Shown: one piece after another, positions 16,754 through 24,736 of the stretch
Numbering within the stretch: the first letter of the stretch is position 1
Layout: each line of letters starts with the position of its first letter
Source: JAHIJO01 sp964486075
GTDB taxonomy: Bacteria > Verrucomicrobiota > Kiritimatiellia > JAAZAB01
Direction of reading: 5' to 3'
Assembly (NCBI GenBank): GCA_964486075.1
Contig: CAZALU010000014.1
Coordinates: 1-50,237 of the forward strand
DNA: 50,237 nucleotides
Made by a program: the position numbers and the translations under genes
Notes under the pieces: generated by a model
Told to the model about the DNA's origin: nothing
The model's input: the letters and a program-made list of their open reading frames with translations, nothing else
The model's database searches: none

Positions 16754-16945
16754 TCACTGCTTAATTGCTTGATTCATTATCGTCCGAACCCGCGCAATAT
16801 CCCGACGCAGCATCCGCAACTTAAGCGGATTTTCAAGTTTGCCCGCGACCTTGATCTTGCGCTGTTCAAAATGTTCCCGCCGCAGATCCCGCAGCTTCTG
16901 CTCCAGCTCATCCGCAGCCAGTTCTCTCAATTCCTTGGTTTTCAT
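16754..16945 (-). CDS. rpmC: 50S ribosomal protein L29
   Basis: 63 residues, MKTKELRELAADELEQKLRD through the MLRRDIARVRTIMNQ segment. The internal ATG at 16945 gives the normal length; the frame is open upstream into rplP. L29 sits at the tunnel exit where chaperones and SRP dock. Confidence 0.96.
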   Translation of the reverse strand: MKTKELRELAADELEQKLRDLRREHFEQRKIKVAGKLENPLKLRMLRRDIARVRTIMNQAIKQ

Positions 16946-16955
16946 TATAAACGCC

Positions 16956-17375
16956 TCACACGCCGCCATGGCGCAACACAAACCTTGTTCGGATAGGCAG
17001 TTTGGAAGCCGCCAGCCGCATGGCTTGGCGGGCCACACGCTCGCTTACCCCATCGATTTCAAACAATATCCGGCCGGGCTTGACAACCGCGACCCAGGCA
17101 TCCATAGCGCCCTTGCCCTTGCCCATCCTGGTTTCCAGAGGTTTCTTGCTGATCGGCTTATCCGGAAAAATTCGAACCCACACTTTACCCTTACGCTGCA
17201 AGTGGCGATTGACGCATACCCGGCAGGCCTCGATTTGAACCGCCTTGACCCAAGCTCGGTCCAGGGCCTGCAGACCATACTCGCCAAAGGCCAGAACCTG
17301 ACCCGAGGTGGCATTACCCTTGTAACTGCCGCGCTGGATCTTACGGAATTTTACGCGTTTAGGAAACAACGGCAC
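16956..17375 (-). CDS. rplP: 50S ribosomal protein L16
   Basis: 139 residues. The best start is GTG at 17375 (VPLFPKRVKFRKIQRG), 6 nt after AAAGGAGGGG; this overlaps the end of rpsC by 17 bp. Family features: the GEYGLQALDRAWV region and the MGKGKGAMDAWVAVVKPGRI stretch. L16 organises the A-site region of 23S rRNA. Confidence 0.96.
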   Translation of the reverse strand: MPLFPKRVKFRKIQRGSYKGNATSGQVLAFGEYGLQALDRAWVKAVQIEACRVCVNRHLQRKGKVWVRIFPDKPISKKPLETRMGKGKGAMDAWVAVVKPGRILFEIDGVSERVARQAMRLAASKLPIRTRFVLRHGGV

Positions 17376-18027
17376 GGCGCGCCCCTCCTTTACTTTCCGG
17401 CGCTTCCTCTGGGTTCTTACATATCCACACCTTGACCCCGACCTTGCCCGCCACCGTCCGCGCGGCCACGGCGCCGTACTCGATCTTAGCACGCAAGGTA
17501 TGCAGGGGTACCTTGCCTTCCTTGTAATTTTCACGGCGGGCCAGTTCAGCGCCACCCAGCCGCCCGGAAACAGACAACTTGATTCCCAACGCGCCCATAT
17601 CCATTGTGGTTTTAATGGCCTTCTTCATCGCGCGTCGGAACGATACCCGCCTTTCCAATTGAACGGCGATATTTTCAGCCACCAGCTGGGCATTCAGATC
17701 GGCATGCCGAATTTCTTTTATTTCCAGGTACACTTCTTTGCCGGTCATCTTAGCCAGTTCCTCACGGAGTGTTTCGACATCCTGCCCCTTGTGTCCGATC
17801 ACGATGCCGGGCCGGGCGGTAAAGATAGTAACTCGCGCCCGATTGGCATAACGCTCAACAAGCACCTCGGGCACAGACGCATTCTCCAGACGCCGCTTGA
17901 CCAGCTCCCGGATTTTTAAATCCTCGTGCAGGCGGTTTCCATAAACCCCCTTCTCGGCATACCAGCGCGAGCGCCAATTCTTATTGACGGACACACGCAA
18001 CCCTATCGGATTGACTTTTTGACCCAA
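17359..18027 (-). CDS. rpsC: 30S ribosomal protein S3
   Basis: 222 residues: MGQKVNPIGLRVSVNKNW at the start, the KH-domain motif RPGIVIGHKGQDVETLREEL and the C-terminal domain with SGRLGGAELARRE. S3 lines the mRNA entry channel. Confidence 0.98.
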   Translation of the reverse strand: MGQKVNPIGLRVSVNKNWRSRWYAEKGVYGNRLHEDLKIRELVKRRLENASVPEVLVERYANRARVTIFTARPGIVIGHKGQDVETLREELAKMTGKEVYLEIKEIRHADLNAQLVAENIAVQLERRVSFRRAMKKAIKTTMDMGALGIKLSVSGRLGGAELARRENYKEGKVPLHTLRAKIEYGAVAARTVAGKVGVKVWICKNPEEAPESKGGARRAVVS

Positions 18028-18049
18028 GATGCGGCTCCTTTCCTAAACT

Positions 18050-18382
18050 TCAATCGTTCGCGAGAATCACACGAATATGGCTGGTGGCTTTTTTCACCGG
18101 ACGCACCATGCCCCGCGACCTGGCCCAAAACCTTTTCATGACGGGCCCCAGTTCAATCAGCACCGATTCCACCCGGAACCCGTCCACCGAAAGTTTGGCA
18201 TTATTCTCGACGTTCGCCACCGCCGATTTAAGCGTTTTCAGGATCAGGCCCGCCGCCTTCGTGCGGCTGAATGATGCCAACGCCAGAGCCTGGTCGATCG
18301 AAAGCCCTTTCAGTTTGCGAGCCACCGGGATCGCCTTGGAAGGCGAAATGCGAGCCGATTTTGTTAGCGCCTGTACTTTCAT
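18050..18382 (-). CDS. rplV: 50S ribosomal protein L22
   Basis: 110 residues from the ATG at 18382 (MKVQALTKSARISPSKAIPV), preceded by GGGAAAGG. The tunnel-lining hairpin near VESVLIELGPVMKRFWARSR is present. The C-terminal KKATSHIRVIL is typical. Upstream lies an atypically long 234-bp spacer to rpsS. Confidence 0.97.
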   Translation of the reverse strand: MKVQALTKSARISPSKAIPVARKLKGLSIDQALALASFSRTKAAGLILKTLKSAVANVENNAKLSVDGFRVESVLIELGPVMKRFWARSRGMVRPVKKATSHIRVILAND

Positions 18383-18430
18383 AAATACCTTTCCCACCGT
18401 GGGCCAAGTCCCACTATGCGCAGAGAAACA

Positions 18431-18525
18431 ACCACAAATCACACTGATTTAACGGATAAATATTATTGTAACCTGCCGCCTATTTGTAGCTTCTACTATC
18501 CGTACCCATTCGTGTTATCCGTGGT
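18431..18525. repeat. Inverted-repeat element in the rplV-rpsS spacer
   Basis: Left arm ACCACAAATCACACTGATTT (18431-18450, continuing AACGGATA) and right arm TATCCGTACCCATTCGTG (18497-18514, continuing TTATCCGTGGT) are imperfectly complementary over ~28 bp. Terminal ACCAC/GTGGT and inner CGGATA/TATCCG are exact. Similar wording (AAACCACGGATTTCATGGAT) occurs at 47168-47187, so it is probably a dispersed, decayed element. Confidence 0.6.
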
Positions 18526-18584
18526 AAAAAAACTTTTCCAATGTTCTCCTGTCCTTATCTCAATTTCTGATGATCAAGAACAGC

Positions 18585-18602
18585 AGCGACGCAGGCGTCG
18601 CT
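18585..18602. repeat. Perfect hairpin after rpsS
   Basis: AGCGACGC and GCGTCGCT are separated by 2 nt, 15 bp past the rpsS stop on the minus strand. There is no U-tract. It could be an RNA-processing or attenuation hairpin within the operon. Confidence 0.55.
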
Positions 18603-18616
18603 TGCACATGTCCATG

Positions 18617-18901
18617 CTATTTCTTACTCGCCACTGCCTCGCGGTGCACGCCATGCTTACGGAAAATCCGCGTTTGCGAAAACTCACCCAGTTTATGGCC
18701 AACCATGTTTTCCGTGACATACACCGAGATATGTGTCTTGCCGTTATACACGCCGAAGGTATGTCCCACGAAATCAGGGGTGACCAGCGAACGACGCGAC
18801 CAAGTATTGATGATCCGCTTTTCGCCCGAGCGCGTCATACGCTCGACCTTGGCCATCAGATGCGGGTCTACAAAAGGCCCTTTTTTCAACGATCGTGACA
18901 T
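18617..18901 (-). CDS. rpsS: 30S ribosomal protein S19
   Basis: 94 residues: MSRSLKKGPFVDPHLMAKVE, then WSRRSLVTPDFVGHTFGVYN and a lysine-rich tail. It follows rplB by 3 bp. Confidence 0.98.
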   Translation of the reverse strand: MSRSLKKGPFVDPHLMAKVERMTRSGEKRIINTWSRRSLVTPDFVGHTFGVYNGKTHISVYVTENMVGHKLGEFSQTRIFRKHGVHREAVASKK

Positions 18902-18904
18902 GAG

Positions 18905-19726
18905 TTATTTTCTCCGCTCGATAATAAAACGGCTGGACCGACTGCGAACATTCCTGGTTTTCTTGCCCTTGGCATACAAACCCCAAGGCGAACGCGGATG
19001 CCCGCCCGTAGCTCGGCCTTCACCACCGCCCATGGGGTGATCCACCGGATTCATGGCCCGCGCACGCACGGTCGGGCGGATACCCCTCCAGCGGGCGCTA
19101 CCGGCCTTACCATAAACATAATTTTCGTGATCCGAGTTGCCCAGCTGGCCGATCGTGGCCAGACAATTAGCGTTGATCATCCTGATTTCACCAGACGGCA
19201 GTTTAACAGTGGCAAAATTATCTTTGCGCGACATCAGCAAGGCCGCCACGCCCGCTCCGCGCACAAGCTTCGCGCCCTGGCGTGGACTAAGTTCGATGTT
19301 ATGAATCTGAAATCCAATCGGAATCTTGGACAGCGGCAAAGCATTCCCAATAATCGGTTCCGCTTCCGGTCCGGAAACCAACATGGCACCCACCCGCAAA
19401 CCTTTAGGCGCCAATATATAACGCTTTTCACCGTCCACGTAATGTAGGAGGGCAATGCGTGCGGAACGGTTAGGATCGTATTCGATCGACGCCACCTTGG
19501 CCGGAATGGCCGTCTTGTCCCTTTTAAAATCAATACAGCGGTAGAGTTGGCGACTCCCGCCACCCTTGTGCCAAACAGTAACACGACCGGACGAGTTTCG
19601 TCCGGCATGGCGCTTGGCTGATCGCAATAGGGAACGTTCCGGCGTGGACCGGGTAAGCTCCTCGAACGTGGAGACCGAGGCCGAGCGACGGCTTGGTGTC
19701 GTTGGTTTGTAATTTTTAATCGGCAT
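18905..19726 (-). CDS. rplB: 50S ribosomal protein L2
   Basis: 273 residues, the normal length. Peptidyl-transferase-proximal protein with the conserved RARAMNPVDHPMGGGEGRAT segment including the critical histidine, and GHPRSPWG near the C-terminus. Confidence 0.98.
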   Translation of the reverse strand: MPIKNYKPTTPSRRSASVSTFEELTRSTPERSLLRSAKRHAGRNSSGRVTVWHKGGGSRQLYRCIDFKRDKTAIPAKVASIEYDPNRSARIALLHYVDGEKRYILAPKGLRVGAMLVSGPEAEPIIGNALPLSKIPIGFQIHNIELSPRQGAKLVRGAGVAALLMSRKDNFATVKLPSGEIRMINANCLATIGQLGNSDHENYVYGKAGSARWRGIRPTVRARAMNPVDHPMGGGEGRATGGHPRSPWGLYAKGKKTRNVRSRSSRFIIERRK

Positions 19727-19735
19727 TGCTTATCC

Positions 19736-20020
19736 TTAAACCAACTCGATCTTATCGCCAGCTTGCAAAGTCACAATAGCTTTTTTATAACCGGTGGTCC
19801 GGCCGTATTTCTGGCTGCGTTGGCGTTTCTGCTTGCCCTTGCGAAGCAGGGTATTAATTTTGATAACCTTCACCTTAAAAAGTTCCTCAACTGATCGGGC
19901 GATATCCCGCTTGTTGGCCGTCGGCTCCACCTTGAAGCAATACTGGTTAGCTTGCTCTATTCCTCGAGTACTTTTTTCAGAAAGGATAAATGTTCGGATA
20001 ATTGTATCGGACGCTTTCAT
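19736..20020 (-). CDS. rplW: 50S ribosomal protein L23
   Basis: 94 residues from the ATG at 20020 (MKASDTIIRTFILSEKSTRG). Contains NKRDIARSVEELFKVKVIKI and GRTTGYKKAIVTL. The tunnel-exit protein is the docking site for trigger factor. It starts 4 bp after rplD. Confidence 0.96.
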   Translation of the reverse strand: MKASDTIIRTFILSEKSTRGIEQANQYCFKVEPTANKRDIARSVEELFKVKVIKINTLLRKGKQKRQRSQKYGRTTGYKKAIVTLQAGDKIELV

Positions 20021-20024
20021 CCTC

Positions 20025-20666
20025 TTATGCTCCTTCCGCCGCCGCTTTAAGACGTTGTTCCAACACCGCCATACCCGGCCTGGTAACCAGCAGGGTCGGA
20101 TAACGCACCAACTGCCAAGAATGGATCTCGCGAGCCAGAGCCACCGCCACGCGTGGCATGTTGCGAGTCGCCAGCAGCACATTCCGATCAGCCTTATCCA
20201 AAACAATCAGCACCGCAGCCTTGACATTCAGAACCTTCAACAGCTCCGCCATGGCCTTAGTCTTCGGTCCATCCGGCGCCAAGTCATCCACAACGCGCAG
20301 TGCACCTGAAACGATCTTCTCGCTCAAAGCCCGTCGAAAAGCCATCCGATTAACATTACGGGGAACACGCTTGGAATAATCTCTCGGATGTGGGCCAAAC
20401 GCCACTCCACCGCCGCGCCAGATCGGCGAGCGCCGATAACCCGCGCGCGCGCGTCCTAACCCCTTCTGCGCCCATGGTTTGCGGTTGCTCCCCGCCACCT
20501 GCGCCTTGGTCAGGGTGGAAGCGTTGCCATTCCGCAAACCAGCCTGGAAGGCGACGATGACTTCGTGCAGGGCCTGCTCGCCCCGGTCCAGCATCAGCAG
20601 ATCGTCGGCAATCTCCATTTCCCCGACATTCTGCCCCTGATTATTCATTACCGCTAGACGGCTCAT
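20025..20666 (-). CDS. rplD: 50S ribosomal protein L4
   Basis: 213 residues. The tunnel-reaching loop motif KPWAQKGLGRARAGYRRSPI and WRGGGVAFGPHPRDYSKRVP are clear. In E. coli L4 represses the S10 operon. The start overlaps rplC by 4 bp. Confidence 0.97.
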   Translation of the reverse strand: MSRLAVMNNQGQNVGEMEIADDLLMLDRGEQALHEVIVAFQAGLRNGNASTLTKAQVAGSNRKPWAQKGLGRARAGYRRSPIWRGGGVAFGPHPRDYSKRVPRNVNRMAFRRALSEKIVSGALRVVDDLAPDGPKTKAMAELLKVLNVKAAVLIVLDKADRNVLLATRNMPRVAVALAREIHSWQLVRYPTLLVTRPGMAVLEQRLKAAAEGA

Positions 20667-21301
20667 GCCGGAGTACTCCCTTTTTTCAGCGCTTTGCGGA
20701 TCTGGAGCACGGCCCCATTATGGCCCGGAACCGCGCCGCACACCAAGATCACGTTATCCGAAACCATAACTCTGATCACCTGCAGATTTTGCTGGGTGAC
20801 GATAACATTCCCCATCTGGCCGGGCATGCGTTTACCCTTGTAAATTCGCCCAGGCAATTCGCAGCAGCCCACGGATCCCACACGCCGCTTGGAATGACCG
20901 CCATGTGTCATCACACCGCCGGCCATGCGATAGCGGCGTACAACGCCCTGGAACCCTTTGCCCTTAGTCACGCCCTGCACATCCACAAAGCTCACATCCT
21001 TGAATAATTCTACAGTGACAACATCGCCGGCCTTGCGTTCTTCGGTCGGATCCACCTCGAATTCCGCCAAGTGACGCATGGGTTTCAGACCGATTTTTTT
21101 AAATCGCCCCAGATCCGGCTTGAGTGCGTGTTTTTCGGTTATCTCCTCGAAACCGAGCTGAACCGCATCGTAGCCTTCCTTCTCTTTACATTTGCGCTGA
21201 ATCACGACGCAGGGCCCGCATTCCAGCACCGTAACCGGCACCTGGCGACCTTGATCGAATACACGCGTCATCCCTATTTTTCTGGCGAGTAAGCCTTGCA
21301 T
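20663..21301 (-). CDS. rplC: 50S ribosomal protein L3
   Basis: 212 residues starting MQGLLARKIGMTRVFDQGR, with the central GVTKGKGFQGVVRRYRMAGG and MTHGGHSKRRVGSVG segments. It assembles early on 23S rRNA. Confidence 0.97.
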   Translation of the reverse strand: MQGLLARKIGMTRVFDQGRQVPVTVLECGPCVVIQRKCKEKEGYDAVQLGFEEITEKHALKPDLGRFKKIGLKPMRHLAEFEVDPTEERKAGDVVTVELFKDVSFVDVQGVTKGKGFQGVVRRYRMAGGVMTHGGHSKRRVGSVGCCELPGRIYKGKRMPGQMGNVIVTQQNLQVIRVMVSDNVILVCGAVPGHNGAVLQIRKALKKGSTPA

Positions 21302-21338
21302 GTTTTACCCGAATAATTACCAAATTAAAAAACCGCGT

Positions 21339-21647
21339 TTATACCTTGATAGAAACATCGACTCCGGCCGGCAGGTTAAGTTTTTTCAATTCATCCACCG
21401 TTTTAGCAGTCGGCCCGATGATATCCAAAAGACGCTTATGCGTCCGGATTTCAAACTGATCCATGGATTTCTTATCGCCGTGCGGACTGCGGTTGACGCA
21501 AAAACTTTCGATCCGCGTCGGCAACGGAGTCGGCCCAGCCACTCGCGCTCCAGTCCGCTTGGCGGTCTCTACAATTTCGACCGCCGATTGATCCAAGGCC
21601 CGAAAATCGAAAGACTTCAATCGGATGCGTATGCGTTGTTCTTCCAT
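21339..21647 (-). CDS. rpsJ: 30S ribosomal protein S10 (NusE)
   Basis: 102 residues: QRIRIRLKSFDFRALDQSAV, GPTPLPTRIESFCVN and FEIRTHKRLLDIIGPT. It also pairs with NusB and links NusG to ribosomes; nusG is in the same array. Confidence 0.98.
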   Translation of the reverse strand: MEEQRIRIRLKSFDFRALDQSAVEIVETAKRTGARVAGPTPLPTRIESFCVNRSPHGDKKSMDQFEIRTHKRLLDIIGPTAKTVDELKKLNLPAGVDVSIKV

Positions 21648-21654
21648 ACCTTTA

Positions 21655-23787
21655 TCACCGGCTTAAAATACGTTGTTGAATATCCTCAGGAACTATCTCA
21701 AACACCCTCGGTTCCATTGTATAACTGGCCCGACCTCGGGTCAGCGAGCGAATCGTGGTCGCATACCCGAAGATTTCCGCCAAGGGAACATCGGCACGGA
21801 TAACCTGCAAGGGGGGATGACTGGCGTGTTCCTTGACCTTGCCGCGGCGCGCTGTTAGATCTCCCAAAACATCACCTATATACTCGCTCGGCGTAAAAAT
21901 TTCAAGCGCCATTATCGGTTCGAGTAAAACTGGCGCAGCCCGGCTCACCGCTTCACGAAACGCCATGATGGCCGCCGTTCGGAAAGCCGCATCCGTGGAG
22001 TCCACCGAGTGGGCCTCCGCTCCGCTCACAACCGCCTTGACATCCACCATCGGAAAATGACCGAGTACGCCAGTTGCCAAGCCATCTCGAATTCCCGCTT
22101 CCACCACCTGACGAAAGGCCAGTGGTAGCTGATTGGGGCTCACCCGGAACTCCACCGTATTGCCGGCCTGCCGGGCACGAGGCTCCAATTCCAATTTGAT
22201 TTTAGCAAACTGCCGCCTGCCACCGATATCCCGATCGAATTCGTATGTCGCGCTTCCCCGGCCTGTGATCGTTTCACGGCAGGCGACCATCGGGGTCCCG
22301 GTGTTGGCCGCCACGCGATATTCGCGCAGTATCCGATCCTTAATTATTTCCAGATGCAGCTCCCCCATGCCATTGATCAACAACTGCCCGGTATCGGGAT
22401 TAGTGCTCACACAAAATGTCGGATCTTCTTCGCTCAAGGCCTGCAAAGCCCCGGTCAGCGTGTCACGGTCCGCCTGGGTCTTCGGTTCGATGGCCATGGA
22501 CACCACCGGCTCGGGAAAACTAATTCGCTCGAGAACGATCGGTTTGTTTTCAAGGCACAATGTGTCGCCAGTGGACATTTTCTTCATGCCGACAATAGCC
22601 CCGATCTCACCCGCGTACAACGTATCCACGTCCGCATGCTCATCTGCATGTATCATCAGGATCCGCATGATCCTTTCCCGCTTGCCGGTCCGTGGGTTAA
22701 AAATATTCTGCCCTTTTTTAAGACAGCCTGAATATATACGCACAAAAACCATTTTACCCATGTAAGGGTCATTCGCGACCTTGAAGGACAGGGCGCTCAA
22801 AGGTTCGAAATCTCCCGTAGCGCGCGTCAGCGGCGCCGCGGTCTTAGGATGAACCCCGCAGACCGGGGGGATATCCAATGGCGCAGGCAAATAATCCACC
22901 ACCGCGTCCACCAAGGGCTGGATACCCTTGTTGCGCAGAGCCGCGCCGCACAAAACCGGGAGCACAAGGCGTCGGCAAGTCGCCCGGCGCAGTCCGCCCT
23001 TCAAAACTTCGGCGGGAACATCCGGATTTTCCAGATAGGCAGCCAGGACTTGCTCATCGACCTCGGCCACACGTTCCACAAGTTCAGCGCGGGCGCGCTC
23101 GGCCGCCACCGCCAGTTCCGGCGGCATACAGACCATGGTTATAACGGCGCCGCTACTTTCCTCTCCGAAAACAACGGCTTTCATCTCCAGTAAATCGACG
23201 ATCCCCCGAAAACTGTCTTCAGCCCCCCAGGGCAATTGGACCGGCACAGCCGCCGCATTCAAGCGCAAGCGGATATCTTGAAGCACCCCATCAAAATCGG
23301 CTCCGACCCGGTCCATCTTATTGATAAAAATCAACCTGGGCACCGCGTATTTGTCCGCCTGGCGCCAAACCGTCTCGGATTGAGGTTGCACCCCACCCAC
23401 GGCACAAAACACGGCCACAGCACCGTCGAGGACCCGGAGCGAACGTTCCACTTCGGCAGTAAAATCCACATGGCCTGGCGTATCCACGAGATTGAGCTGG
23501 CAATCCCGCCAGCAGCAGGTGGTGGCGGCGCTGGAAATGGTTATGCCACGCTCCTGTTCTTGAATCATCCAATCCATCTTAGCGGTACCTTCATGCACCT
23601 CGCCCATCTTGTGCAGGCGACCGGTATAAAACAGAATCCGTTCCGAGATCGTCGTTTTTCCGGCGTCAATATGAGCCATGATGCCGAAATTACGGGTCTG
23701 CTCCAAGCTCCGTCGACGGCCATCCGCATTCCGGACTGCAGCTGATTCCGTTGATTCCTGTTTCTTATCTTTCAATGTAACCGCCAT
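21655..23787 (-). CDS. fusA: Translation elongation factor G
   Basis: GTPase that drives ribosomal translocation. The 710-residue protein has G1 AHIDAGKTT (38-46), canonical switch I ERGITISSAAT, G3 DTPGHVDF and G4 NKMD, plus the C-terminal EF-G domains (HPLQVIRADVPLAEIFGYAT-like). A ~28-residue N-terminal extension (KDKKQESTESAAVRNADGRR) precedes the usual start RNFGIMAHID. It sits between rpsG and rpsJ; tuf, which normally follows, is instead at 36.3 kb. Confidence 0.98.
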   Translation of the reverse strand: MAVTLKDKKQESTESAAVRNADGRRRSLEQTRNFGIMAHIDAGKTTISERILFYTGRLHKMGEVHEGTAKMDWMIQEQERGITISSAATTCCWRDCQLNLVDTPGHVDFTAEVERSLRVLDGAVAVFCAVGGVQPQSETVWRQADKYAVPRLIFINKMDRVGADFDGVLQDIRLRLNAAAVPVQLPWGAEDSFRGIVDLLEMKAVVFGEESSGAVITMVCMPPELAVAAERARAELVERVAEVDEQVLAAYLENPDVPAEVLKGGLRRATCRRLVLPVLCGAALRNKGIQPLVDAVVDYLPAPLDIPPVCGVHPKTAAPLTRATGDFEPLSALSFKVANDPYMGKMVFVRIYSGCLKKGQNIFNPRTGKRERIMRILMIHADEHADVDTLYAGEIGAIVGMKKMSTGDTLCLENKPIVLERISFPEPVVSMAIEPKTQADRDTLTGALQALSEEDPTFCVSTNPDTGQLLINGMGELHLEIIKDRILREYRVAANTGTPMVACRETITGRGSATYEFDRDIGGRRQFAKIKLELEPRARQAGNTVEFRVSPNQLPLAFRQVVEAGIRDGLATGVLGHFPMVDVKAVVSGAEAHSVDSTDAAFRTAAIMAFREAVSRAAPVLLEPIMALEIFTPSEYIGDVLGDLTARRGKVKEHASHPPLQVIRADVPLAEIFGYATTIRSLTRGRASYTMEPRVFEIVPEDIQQRILSR

Positions 23788-23806
23788 ATTAAGCTACCTG
23801 CCTAGC

Positions 23807-24277
23807 CTACCATTTATAGTGTGCAAAAGCCTTGTTGGCCTGGGCCATTTTATGAACATCGTCCCGTTTCTTGATCGCATTGCCCTGGTTCTTAAACGCA
23901 TCCATGATTTCCTGTCCCAGCGCACGTTCCATCGACACGCCTTTGCGACCTCGCGAATAAGTGATCAGCCAGCGCATGGAAAGCGCCAATTGGCGTTCGT
24001 TGGTCACCTCGACCGGCACCTGGTAAGTGGCGCCGCCCACGCGGCGGGATTTGACTTCCACCTTGGGCTTGATGTTGTCTATGGCCCGCATCAGCACTTC
24101 CAGCGGATCTTCCTTGCTCTGTTCCTTGATGAACTCCAGCATGCCGTAGACTATGCTTTCGGCGATGGATTTCTTACCGCAGATCATAACGCTGTTGATC
24201 AGGCGGCCGACCAGCTTGTTGTTGAAGTTAAGATCGGGTTCGATTTCCCGGATTTGTGCTCTGTGTCTTCTAGCCAT
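23807..24277 (-). CDS. rpsG: 30S ribosomal protein S7
   Basis: 156 residues: LVGRLINSVMICGKKSIAES, the KSRRVGGATYQVPVEV motif and RSMRWLITYSRGRKG-like segment. In E. coli S7 regulates the str operon. It starts 8 bp after rpsL. Confidence 0.98.
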   Translation of the reverse strand: MARRHRAQIREIEPDLNFNNKLVGRLINSVMICGKKSIAESIVYGMLEFIKEQSKEDPLEVLMRAIDNIKPKVEVKSRRVGGATYQVPVEVTNERQLALSMRWLITYSRGRKGVSMERALGQEIMDAFKNQGNAIKKRDDVHKMAQANKAFAHYKW

Positions 24278-24285
24278 GCCTCTCC

Positions 24286-24672
<387 letters not shown>

Positions 24673-24736
24673 AAAATCTATCTCCTCCCACCAAAAAAGC
24701 GGTCATACTAACAACTCATTCAAACGGACGCAAGCG

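Noticed and set aside
22133..22765. 210-codon open frame on the + strand
   Set aside because: Antisense to fusA; Ser/Arg-rich shadow.
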